NCBI GenBank assembly: GCA_008729055.1
Contig: SDUX01000065.1
Coordinates: forward strand, 1 to 64,000
Direction: 5' to 3'
Origin: Pyropia haitanensis
Taxonomy: Eukaryota; Rhodophyta; Bangiophyceae; Bangiales; Bangiaceae
DNA: 64,000 nucleotides
The number at the start of each line of letters is the position of its first letter. The stretch's first letter is position 1. Positions 52,207 through 61,911 of this stretch are shown here, one piece after another. The notes beneath the pieces are model-generated. The model saw only the letters and a program-made list of their open reading frames with translations. It was not told the DNA's origin and made no database searches. Made by a program: the position numbers and the translations under genes.

Positions 52207-52401
52207 CCTGTTGGCGACCTGTGAAACGAAATCGGACCAATGGGGTGACTGAAACGTGGCTATGGACGATCGCGGGCTCGCATCCCAGCTGCTTCTCTGA
52301 TCCCGATTTGAAGCTACATTCGAGTAATGGGGTTGGGTCTTTGTTCTCCCACCGGCGTGAACCCATTATTCCGCCTTTTCGGCTAGTCTGCGCCCCGTTC
52401 T
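52207..52401 (-). repeat. Right TIR of element E, outer 195 bp
   Basis: Inverted partner of 38432-38626, ending CGCCCCGTTCT followed by AT. Confidence 0.88.
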
Positions 52402-52403
52402 AT

Positions 52404-53876
52404 GGCCGGTTTCTCAAGAATGATGAGACATGGAAAAAATCCACAGCAGGTCACAGCACATCGCTTACAGAACATGCGTTTTTATTACCAGCCAATCGCA
52501 GCCTCCCGGGGCACCCCTCGCTCCTCAGCGCTCGTCGACCAACCCAGACTCAGCCTGCACTCAATACGTTGCAGAATTGCGCTGACGTCTCAGGTACAAG
52601 CGGAAACGATGTTCCTGGGGATGCCGTAGGGATCGCCTTCCCTCCGCTACCGCCGCCCCGCGTATGCACAGCCGACGTTGATAGCCACCTTCCCCCCCGC
52701 TTCAGCAGCACCGCCGCTCCCGTGAGCTCCATCGCCAGCAACAGTGACAGCTTTTTTCTCTCCGGCCGCCGCCGTCGCCGCCTCCGCAGCAAGCTCCCAA
52801 CGCCGGTGTTCCGCTATGTTCCCTGTCACGTCCGGTCGCCTCACTTCACCTCCTGCCCCCTCATGGAGCCCCCCGCTCCGTCCTCTGTCCCCTCAAGTCC
52901 TCGGCGCCATCCCGCCGCGATCCCCTTGCTTTTCAGTCCCGTCTCTTCCCCCTTTTGGGTCGCCACTATCTGCTTTATGCGCGCGCGAGTGGCGGCGCCG
53001 CTGGCGGTGCGGCGCTATTGATCGAGAATGAAGGAATAGACCTTGGAATCCTGAATGACCTTCGCCTCAGAGCTGTCTCGCAAATGTGCTGCATGATACG
53101 GCAGGCCCCGCCGGACAAAACACCCCCGCGCACCCCCAAAACTCTGAGCGCCAATAGCGGCTGGGGCACCGCATGCTCTCCTCTCCAGTTCTTTGCTACT
53201 GCGCCCTTACTGACGAAGGTGAGGCACGTGCGACTGGCAGCAGCGTGCCCATCAGTTTCCTCCTCCCTTCTGTCTTTTCACGGTGGCAACACTCGCGCCT
53301 TCCCCACAGCGGGCGGGCAGCCCCGTTCCGCTTCTAGAACTTTTCGTGTCCTCTGTGACGGCCGGCGGGATGGGGGAGCACGCGGGGGGGTCGCAGCAAA
53401 GCGCTTCGCCGCTGCCACTGACGCAGCACCGTCCGTCCGGGGCTCTCGGCCTCCGCCCCTGCGCCTGTGCAGACTTCGTCTTTGTTTGATCGCCAGTGTG
53501 ATCTTTTGCGGTGGACCGGACGAAAAGCTCAACGAAAGCCCCAATGGTTTTAAATCACGATGGTGGTCTGCCCGCATGGCCATGGAAACGATCAGCGTTC
53601 CCAAAGCTTTTCCCAACGCGGGTCTTGGGGGCTCCTGGTGCCGGAATTGCAAGCTGCCCTGACTTGGACAAGACCGCTGGCCGCGAGCATGTACAGACCG
53701 TGAAAGGCGGAGTACAATTTTCATGCCTAGGGGCAAAATCTGCTACGTACCGGCTGGGCTCGCCCGATAGCATCTGGGCCTCAAAATTGCAACGAGAAAA
53801 GGGTGCACGCCTCACACAGTGAGGCGTTGGCTGTGCTACGTTGCAGCAGGTTCCACCTTGGGTTCTGGGTGCGACC
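52404..53876. other. Region between elements E and the IS630-type element
   Basis: Possible host or older transposon sequence. On the plus strand the open region about 52955-53216 (DLGILNDLRLRAVSQMCCMI) ends at a good donor AAG|GTGAGG, with a CCACAG acceptor at 53308 followed by open sequence. No start or family is evident, so this is only a candidate exon pair. A palindrome CGCCTCAC-ACA-GTGAGGCG stands at 53808-53826. Nothing else is recognised. Confidence 0.35.
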
Positions 53877-55591
53877 GATACCTCCTCGATTTCCAACTGT
53901 CAGCTACCGGCCACCTCTCGTACCCCCTCACCGCCATCGGTATGTCGTCCCCTCCCACCACTGGGACCCCATCGTCGTCCACCACTGCTGCTCCACCGTC
54001 GTCCACGCCACCGTTTTTTTTCCGCACCCGTCCGCTTCCTGTCCCCATTCTCAGCCCCCCCACCCATCCCCGTCCCCGCACCTCTGGCATCCGTGCTCGA
54101 CACCCTCTTCGGCATCCGCACCTTCTCCCGCTGCCTGATTATGCGCCTGGCACCCATGTAGGTATGCTTGCATGGCCACACGGCTGGCGTTGGCGAGCGT
54201 GGGCGTGCTGGCCGTGGTCATGACGGCCCCAGCATGTCGGACGAACCGGTTGTTTCCGGGCGACGGAGAGCACCTGACTGGCTGGTGGGCGGGTGTGTGG
54301 TGGGGCAGCGGCGGTCGGGACGGCCTGCGCATGTGCGCCCCCTTCCCCCAACTGCTGACCGGCCACCCTCCACGAGTGGCCCACTGACGTCCGCCACTGC
54401 CTGCCCGGGCCGCCCCCGACGGTGCACGTCCTCGGCCTCCCGCTTCTTTCTGACTTTTTCTGTGGACCGTGTTCGCTTTGCTGCGTGCGCCCTGCTTCTT
54501 TTTCTGTGTGCTGCGCGCTCCTTTGTAGCCATCGGTCTCTCTTTCTTCTCCCCAACCCCCGGCTTCTCTGCTGGCTTCTGCGCCGGCCGATTTTATTTGT
54601 TGTATGTTCTGTGCTGCTTCTTTTCGGTGTGTCGTGTGTTTCTTTGCAGCAACTGGTCTATCTTTTTGTCTCCTCAGCCTTCTGCTTTGCTGCTGGTTCG
54701 TTCTCTGGATCGCTTTTATTTCTATTGTGTTCCGTATTGCTTCTTTTTGTGCGTCATGCGTGTCTTTGTATCAATCGGTCTCCGTTTTCACCCCCTGACT
54801 TTTTCCAATTCAATGTCGCTGTACCCTTTTTTCTTTGTCATCTTTTGCTGCCGATTGTTGGTGATTGATGAACACAGAAAAATTTCCACTGGCGGCGTCC
54901 GCCCCGCCATCCCCGCCCACGATTCGACGCCACGGACGCCAGCTGCAACAACAGCCCTGCCACCGCCGACCACCCGCAGCGCCACGCCAGGTACGGCCTT
55001 GGCCTCCCGCCCCTCACCAGGTATCCTCCCAGGCCGGCAAGGGCGGCGGATCCTGCGCTCCCCTTGCGCCTTCCCCCATACCCTGCCGTGACAAAAACAG
55101 CCGCCGGTGGAATCGGACACCGCTCCCTACCCCCATGCCGCCAGTGTGCAATACGGGAGGGTTACGCTCTCGCGCCTGGTGGCTCTGCCGCCGTTTTGCG
55201 GCGGGGGGGCCCCCACCCGCCCGCGCTACCCTGCTGGCGGTTGCTGCCACCGTCGGCGGCGTGACGGTGGCCGCGGAGGCGAGTAACTGCGGCGTGGCTG
55301 CGCCAGTAGCGGGCCTTGGTGCCAGGCTAGCCGCATTGGGCGGCTTGGCGGCGGCGGAGGCAGGGGGTTCTCGTGGTTGCGGCGGCGGGGGGGGTGTGTG
55401 CTTGGTTGCGGGGGGAGTTTTTTTCGTTGGGGGCGGGGGTTTGTTTGGCGGGGGAGGTGGATCCCCACTCGCTGGCCCCCCCGCCGCCCCCAAGACTGCC
55501 ACGCACACGCCTCACGGTGGGGGCGCGCTAGGCGTCGGCGCGCTGGCGGAGAATGACGCGGCGGGGACGGCGGCCGCTCTCAGGCGCGGCG
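53877..55591 (+). repeat. Left 1.7-kb inverted arm of the IS630-type element
   Basis: Its reverse complement is 61912-63623; I could find only isolated base differences outside the inner 30 bases. It includes a T-rich tandem repeat (54440-54850) and a GC-rich open region repeated in both arms (frame starting ATGATGAACACAG near 54860). The outer boundary cannot be set because the other arm is cut by an LTR at the point matching 53877. Confidence 0.93.
54440..54850 (+). repeat. Pyrimidine-rich tandem repeat of about 115 bp, 3 copies
   Basis: Each unit has TGCTTCTTTT...GTGT, TTTGTAG/GCAGC and an ATCGGTCTC/ACTGGTCTA word followed by CTGCTGG. Mirror copy in the right arm at about 62650-63060. Confidence 0.75.
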
Positions 55592-55828
55592 GCGCCGTGG
55601 CGCGCCGGTGGCCGGCAGCGGGTGTCCGGAGTGGCGTTGCGCCGTTCTTGTCGAGGGCGGTGGAGGTGGGGTGCTTTGGTGCGGCTGCAGGTGTTGCGGC
55701 GTTGGGAGTCGCGGGCCAACGACGGAGGATGCATTGCGGGGGGGGTGACCTCTCGACGTTTGTTTGCTGCTGTGGGATGCCCCCACTCAGGACGCGCCCA
55801 CGTGTCGTCCGTCTTCACCCATTGGTTT
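55592..55828. other. Inner flank between left arm and transposase 3' end
   Basis: 237 bases without a gene, where similarity between the arms is lost. It holds the 3' side of the leftward transposase. Confidence 0.5.
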
Positions 55829-56938
55829 TTATTCTTCTATGATATCATTACCCCCTGCTGCATGCCCTTCAATGTGCAAATCTTGCCGCAGCCACTCGCA
55901 GTAAACTCTGCCAAACTGGCCGGCGCATTGCTCCTTTGAAATGCTGGCTGGTCCCACCTCCACCATCAACCGGACGTTTTTCCCCATCAAGGAGCCGTCC
56001 GGCATAACAACCCCACCAAGCCTGTCCTGCGCCGACTCCTTCGAGAGCCATGCCTTCAAATTGGAAAAAACTTTCTCCACCGGCGCAAAGTCAGGCGAGT
56101 AGGGGGGCAGGCGCAGAACGAGGACGCCGTACTGACGGGCAAGGTCGTCGGCTTCGTCCGAGTGGATGGCGGCATTGTCGATCAGGAGCACTGACCGCGG
56201 CTGCTGCTCTGCCCACCGGTCGGCCGGCAGATCTGGGTTCCACGTTCCCATTCTGGGCGCAAGACGGTGGATTAAAAATGCCCAGTCCAATGCACCGTAG
56301 GCGGGAGGGACTGCGCACGTGAGGGTCTCGACCACCCCATCAATGCTCACAGCGGCCATAGTAGAAAATCGGGGGCTCTGGCGAGGGTCCGAAATCAGCA
56401 CCTCATCGCGTTTTCCGCGCAACGCCCATCCGTAGCGCCTGTAGTCGGCAGATCCGTCCTTGTGGACTTCGTCCGCGCTCACGATGCACTTGATAGGCAC
56501 TCGCCGTATCGCGCGGCTAAATGCTCGGCGGCGGAAGGCGTCGCGCTCGCGAAACTGCGTGATGATTTTCTTGTGCGTGTACCCCACCGCAGAGAGTACG
56601 CGTAGCACCGTGGATGGCGACTGAGGAAGCCCCTCCCACCCAGGAAGCGCAGAAAGGTGCCTCAGCGTCACGCCGATCTCCCCTAGGAAAGCCTCGGGGG
56701 AGTCCACGATCAACGCCGTCACGGCCTGCAAAAAGTTTGGGTTGAAAACGGCGCAATCGTAGTGCCGTTGACCGAGGGCGTCATCTGGCCAGAAAGCCCC
56801 GGTCTTTTTGTAGACGTCAAGCCATCTCCAAACCGTAGCCGAACCTATACCACTCAGGCGTGCTGCTTCATGCTGCGACATTCCACCGGCGATCAACCAT
56901 GACAGGACCAAGACCCGGCGGTCCTCCGGAAAAGTCAT
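55829..56938 (-). CDS. IS630/Tc1-superfamily transposase
   Basis: 369 residues from the ATG at 56938, chosen over the ATG at 57016 because the family starts shortly before the helix-turn-helix. N-terminal HTH: LIAGGMSQHEAARLSGIGSA (about 16-35); a second winged helix spans about 75-125. Catalytic acids by position are Asp156 (SADEVHKDG), Asp254 (LLIDNAAIHSDE) and Glu288 (YSPDFAPVEKVF), D-to-E distance 34, typical of DDE_3 enzymes of IS630/Tc1/mariner. It cuts at the element ends and usually targets TA. It looks intact. It is divergent from the spliced gene at 57780, and both are enclosed by the 1.7-kb arms. Confidence 0.93.
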   Translation of the reverse strand: MTFPEDRRVLVLSWLIAGGMSQHEAARLSGIGSATVWRWLDVYKKTGAFWPDDALGQRHYDCAVFNPNFLQAVTALIVDSPEAFLGEIGVTLRHLSALPGWEGLPQSPSTVLRVLSAVGYTHKKIITQFRERDAFRRRAFSRAIRRVPIKCIVSADEVHKDGSADYRRYGWALRGKRDEVLISDPRQSPRFSTMAAVSIDGVVETLTCAVPPAYGALDWAFLIHRLAPRMGTWNPDLPADRWAEQQPRSVLLIDNAAIHSDEADDLARQYGVLVLRLPPYSPDFAPVEKVFSNLKAWLSKESAQDRLGGVVMPDGSLMGKNVRLMVEVGPASISKEQCAGQFGRVYCEWLRQDLHIEGHAAGGNDIIEE

Positions 56939-57016
56939 AGCGTCGCAAACAAAGTGCCAGAGTGGACAGAGTGCAGGATAGCAAGTGGGGCGCCGCGGTA
57001 GGGACTCAGGAGTCAA

Positions 57017-57779
57017 TCACCCACGGAGCTGGGGGAAGAAAGGCACGCGGCTGAAGAACGCCGGCAGGCCAGCAAGGGCAGCAGCGCTCCGCTGGCGAGG
57101 CACGCAAAGGACCGATCAGTGCAGGCCCCCGCTGTCTGAGCAGTGTAATTGAAAAATGTGAAAACTATAAAAGGAAAAGAAACGGTCTGACATCGTGTGA
57201 CTTTTGCTGTTTTTCGCGGTGGGGCACTCCCCGAACAGATGGCGCCTTAAACCGCGACAAACAAATGCTGGTCGTCCATTGGTCAGGAAGCGTCAATCTT
57301 GCAGGGATCGAGCCATTGTCATTCTTTGACAGCCTGCTCCTTTCAGCGCTGTTATTTGCGTAGAATGAACGACTCCTGTTCCCCTCTCCGGCGGGGCTGT
57401 CACTCGACCGCCACTTGGCCTACGCAGGCAGCACGGAATGCGTGTACGTACAGGGCACCACGTTTTTTTGGAAGCTCATTCTCCGCTGTGTCAATCAGGC
57501 AGCATCACACCACGCCCCGCCCCAAATTGTTGCCCATACCGCCTCAACCAGGCCCCCCCCGTTCCACCAAAGCAGTCCATCGCGCAGCCAGCGCCCGAAG
57601 TGCGCCCCACATGCAGCCACTCGCACCACGCTCATGGGGCAGCGCCTGCAGTGCGTAGCCGTGGCTGCGCTTCTGCGGCTCCTCAAGCCCTTTACGTCCT
57701 ACCTCGTGCTGCCCTTTCTGTCGTGCTCCCGCTCCGCTCGCTCTCCTCTGTGCTCGGGCTCCGTCCATCCGCACGAACA
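57017..57779. promoter_or_regulatory. Divergent promoter region, TATA box at 57166-57173 (+)
   Basis: TATAAAAG at 57166-57173 sits in an AT-rich island (57145-57185) and faces the spliced gene. Its leader would contain open but unremarkable sequence from about 57200 to the ATG at 57780. The transposase start lies 230 bases on the other side. Confidence 0.55.
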
Positions 57780-59506
57780 ATGGCTGCACGCCAGCGAGGG
57801 CACGCGACTTGCGGGTTCTGTGGCTTTCAGGCGGCTGAAGGGCTTCCCAAGCATGACGCACGAAATTGCGACATAGCCACTGTTGAGTGTCGCTGTCACC
57901 TCCAGCCTGGAGATGCCCTCCTGTTGGGGCTTGCGGAATGTGACACGAAGTCCTGCCCCCGCACGGACCCCTCCAAGAAGCCGCCGCGATGCGCGCTCTG
58001 CCTTCAAGATGGCCACGAGCCTATGACGATCCGCTATGGGGCCATTTATGAGAAGGTACGCAGATGACTTGAGTGGACGATCGCATCTGTGAGGCGGGGG
58101 ATTTGCGGCGCGAAGCGGGGGGGGGAGCTTCTATGATTTGTTGGGAAGCTCTGTGTGATGGCCGGGACCGTGTCAGCCCAGGGTTGGGGGGTGGCCGGGC
58201 GCGGGACCTTCCATAGGAGAAGCATTGACGGAGTGATTAAGACGAGGGGAAGACATGCGGGTCGTCTCGGCAGGCACTGCACCACCGCCTTTGGCGCAGG
58301 AGAGCCAGTGCGCACGTACGAGGCTGTTAACATGTATTCAGATGAAAGCGGAGTGAAAGGGGAGTGAGTTGTTCAGTGCACCCCATCTTTGGCGAGTATT
58401 TTGACTTTCGCTACAAATATGTTGTGAGCTCTTGTTGGCTCGTCTTTTTTTTGGTTTTCTGCGCCATCGGCATTGTTTCTCTTTAGGCTGTGGTGAAAAA
58501 CCGCACCGTTATTCGACGGAAGCGCGCGTTCCGTTCGACGCCCGCAGCAATGGTGTGCAGGGCTCCCGGTTTGACGCAGGAGTACATCCAGCAGGCGCGC
58601 CTGGCCAGCCAGAGCCGCTATGCCGCTCAAGCCACAGCAGCCCGTAAGCTCACAGCTGCGAGAGCGCGGCTGCACACGGCTCAGGAGACCGACGCGGGGG
58701 GCTGCAGTGGTCCTGACGTGGAGGAGGTCGACCCCGCGCGAGAAGGACCACCACGCCGAAAGGCGCTTTCAGAGGCGGAGTGCATAGCGGTCGACCTCGA
58801 AAACTTGTCCGAGATTGCCAGCCGGAGCGGCAAGAACTCGTCTACGACGCTTAAGGCCAACATGGAGGTACTGCGAGCTGGCTATCAGCGACGCATGGCC
58901 GGGAAGTCTCCCGTGGCAGCAAAGCTGCTGGCGGCCGCTGACGAGGCGGGAGGTTTGCCGGCCCCACCTCCTGATGCGGATCCCGAGGGTGGACGGGGTG
59001 CTCTTTTCGCCGAGGGTGACCCTCTGCGGCGGATTCAGCGTTGCCTGTCCGCTCAGGCTGCGACTCGATCAGCCTCACGCGCACAAGTGTTGGCGTCATC
59101 ACCCATGCAGCTGCGCGGGCCGAGCATCATTGACGGCGAACGGCTGGGGGTCAACGGTGTCGTTGATACACTGAGGGCGGTTGCGGGTGGTGCTGGCGCC
59201 GCTGGGATGGCGTCCGTCTCGTCGGGGTCAAGGTATCGGGGGGTGGTGGACTTCGATGGGTCTGGTGTGTTCGGTCTGTTTCAAGATGACTACCGACCGA
59301 AGACGGACGTCGTGTACTTGGACTTGGCAAAGACGGTGATGGTCACTGAGCGGCTGTCCGGGATGGTGGTAGTGGGGGAGGGTACTTCCGTCGACGAGCT
59401 GGTTAACCTCTTTCAACCTGCGATGACTGGCGCCGACCAGTGGTCCTTCGGCCAGAGGAAGGCCCTTGAAATGTTCTTCCGCCGCTGTCGCGCTGCGTGC
59501 TCCTGA
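57780..59506 (+). CDS. Spliced zinc-cluster protein of the IS630-type element
   Basis: Exons 57780-58055 and 58487-59506; the intron 58056-58486 (AAG|GTACGC...CTCTTTAG|GCT) is phase 0 and joins into 431 residues. The start codon is in GAACAATGGC. The N-terminal ~85 residues hold two Cys/His clusters: CGFCGFQ...H-x4-C and C-x5-C...CALCLQDGH. A basic stretch (KNRTVIRRKRAFR) follows the junction, then Ala-rich helices and a C-terminal domain of unknown fold (about 335-431, VDFDGSGVFGLFQDDYRPKT). The family is not recognised. The position inside the inverted arms, divergent from the transposase, argues for an element-encoded partner, perhaps DNA-binding; a captured host gene is the alternative. 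Confidence 0.7.
58056..58486 (+). other. Intron of the zinc-cluster gene
   Basis: 431 bp, GTACGC...TTTCTCTTTAG, with stops in all frames and lower GC than the exons; the 3' end is pyrimidine-rich. Confidence 0.75.
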
Positions 59507-61911
59507 ACCTGCCGTGCAGTTTTCCTGGTGCTGTGCTGTCCTCGTTCGATGCCTGCCCGCTACAGTGCGCGGTGCTTTCCCGTTGTAGATTGTGGCAAAT
59601 TCTTGTGTCAAGTCAAAAAATTTTAGGTTTTAATGTCATGCAGCCGCACGCGCGCCCGTCGAGAGGCAGCCGCAGGGCAAAGTTCATAGAGATGGACAAA
59701 CGGACCGCCGGCGGGCGTCGGCCAACGGCACGTGCAGCCGACCCTTTCTTGCCCCCCACCTCGCCGCGTCCTGTCTACCGCCCCTCCCGGCCCCCAACCC
59801 TTCCACGCGCCACGCCCCCCCAAACAGGCTTTCCACGCTGCCGGCCTCCCCATCCTAACTCCGCCCTCCCTCCCCGCCCGCCCTCCTTCCCTTCAGTCAG
59901 AGCCCCCCCCGCCCCGCATCCAAGCGACCGCGCCCTTCCCTTCTTAACCTGTGATGTGCACCTGCGTGTGCGGCTGCAGGGCGGTCATCGTTGTAGTGCT
60001 TCCGCTGTGACCCATAAAGACCATCAAAGAGATGGTCGCCTGCCCGCCCACGGCCGCACACGCGGGCATGCCCCGCCGCTCCTCGTCCGCGTCGGCCACT
60101 GCCGCCGTTGCACCCGCTGCACCCACTGCTGTCGCCAGCGTCGCCGTCGCCGCGGCCGCCCCCGCTGGCGCCGCCCCTGCCGCCGACCGCAAAGGCGTCC
60201 CCGCCACCGGCATCACCGCCGGCATCGCCCCCCCCCCCGCCGCCGCTACCGCCGCTGCCGCCGCCGCCGCCCACGCGTCGGCGGCCTGAACAGTCACCGC
60301 CGCGACGGCGGCCGCCCCATCCGCCGCCACCCCCGCCGCCGACAGGCGAGGCGGTCTGCACGCCCAGGAGGAGCGTCAGCACGTCGACAGCCGCCGCGAA
60401 GGCGGCGACTACCGCCCGCGAGCGGAGGAGGCGCCGCCCCCGCTTACTGGTGGGCGGGCGGAAGAGAGCCAAACAGCCGCAGCAACCGGGCGAGGTGGAG
60501 GGACGGGTGGAAGGGGTGCGCCAGCCAGAATGTGGGGGGGGGGGGAGGTGCCGTCCCCCCCGCCCATTGCCGCCCGAAAGAGACGCGGGGGCGCTGCCGG
60601 GGGGGGCGCGAAGGGGGAGGCGCGACGACCATAGCCGCCGCCCGCCGCGGCCGCGGCGGCTGCTGCGCGCCGGCGCCCCCGGGCGATTGTCTCGCGGCGG
60701 GGCGGCATCGACAGCGTCGGCGGCGGCGGCCGACGGCCCGCGTTGACGACGTCGGCGGCCGGGCTGGCCAAGTCCACGTCCGCGACGGCCGAGGCGCCGC
60801 GTCGACGGCGCGTCAAAGGCGGTCGTCGCCGTCGGTGTCGCGGTCCGTGCCGCGGCGCCCGCCGCGGCGTTGAATGCCCGTTGCGAGGTGGGGGTAGGGA
60901 GGGTGGGGGTGGGGCCGCCGCCGGTGTCCCCGCCGCCACCGTCCCTGCCGCCGCCGTCCCCGCCGCCGCCGTCCCCGCCGTCGCCGCCGCCCCGTCCCGT
61001 CGGGGATCGCCGCGGCACCGTTGAGACATGTTCGGGGCGGTCAGTCGGGCGCCCCCCCCCCCCCCGTGCGCGCGCGTGGTGGGGTGGTGGCCGACCAGCA
61101 GAAACACGTCTTGCCACGCGCGGCTGCAACCCGTGGCACGGGCGGCCTGGCCAGCGCGGGGCGCCACCACGCTGCTGCCATCACGGCGCTTTTGCCCAGG
61201 CGGTGGCTCCGATCCACGACGATCCCCCGCGGGGGGCCCTCTGCGGGATATTCGGCGCGGCGGCGCCGATCAGCGGCACGCCTCCCTTGGCGGCGGGAGC
61301 GCGCGCGGCAAGCGTCACTGGAACTCCCGCGGAAAGCATCACTGACACCCCCGCGCCGAGCCCCGCGTCCTTCCAGCCACACTCGCAAAGAAATGCGCGT
61401 GGAGGGCGCGGGGAAAACGTCGGCAAAACGGGCCGAAAAAAAGCGTCGAAGGCAACACGGACGCGGGGCCGTTGGCGGCGGGGACGAAAGAAACACCCCA
61501 CCTCACCTCCCCCCCCCCCCCCCTACGCCGCCCCAGCCGCCACCGCCCACCCCACCTCGGCCTGTCGCCCTGGACTCGTCCGCCATGGCCGGCCGACAGC
61601 CAGCCGCTGGCGCGCCCGTGGCCACCACAACCGCTCCGCTCCGCCGAGCATCCCCGACGCGACGGCCGTGAAGCCGCCGCCGGCCACCTCACCCTCGCCG
61701 TGGTCGCTGGCAGCGGCGATCCAGGCGTTTTCAAGGAGGCTGGCAGGGCGAGATCGTCCCCCTCCGCCCGGCAGCAGCACCCCCTCCCCGCCGTCGCCAC
61801 CGCCCTCACAACGACCCCCCTCATCCGCCGCGTTAGCACTGGCGGCCGGCCCGTTGCCAGCCACGGCGGCCGCCCGGCCGCCGCTGGACGTCGCCACGGC
61901 TGCGGCCGCGC
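59507..61911. other. GC-rich interior right of the zinc-cluster gene
   Basis: 59620-59960 is C-rich. 60090-60300 and 60900-61010 are GCCGCC/CCGCCG simple repeats. G- or C-runs lie at 60534-60545, 61057-61069 and 61509-61523. Frames are open on both strands but low in complexity; the minus-strand frame 61523-62635 extends the arm ORF into unique sequence (SLLENAWIAAASDHGEGEVA) and could be real. I cannot assign a gene. Confidence 0.4.

Larger units (their letters stand above)
38432..52401. mobile_element. Element E: TIR element interrupted by element C
   Basis: The left TIR starts AGAACGGGGCGCAG at 38432, runs to 38628, and resumes for about 50 bases after C (49441-49490). The right TIR is its inverted copy, 52401 back to about 52157. 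AT flanks both ends (38430-38431 and 52402-52403). Without C the element is about 3.2 kb. Its interior (49491-52156) holds tandem repeats and the right-arm sequence A, but no transposase. The 195 outermost bases of the two TIRs match with few differences by eye. Confidence 0.75.

Noticed and set aside
59897..61129. 410-codon minus-strand frame right of the zinc-cluster gene
   Set aside because: Mostly Gly/Arg simple-sequence translation of GCC repeats; no supporting motif.
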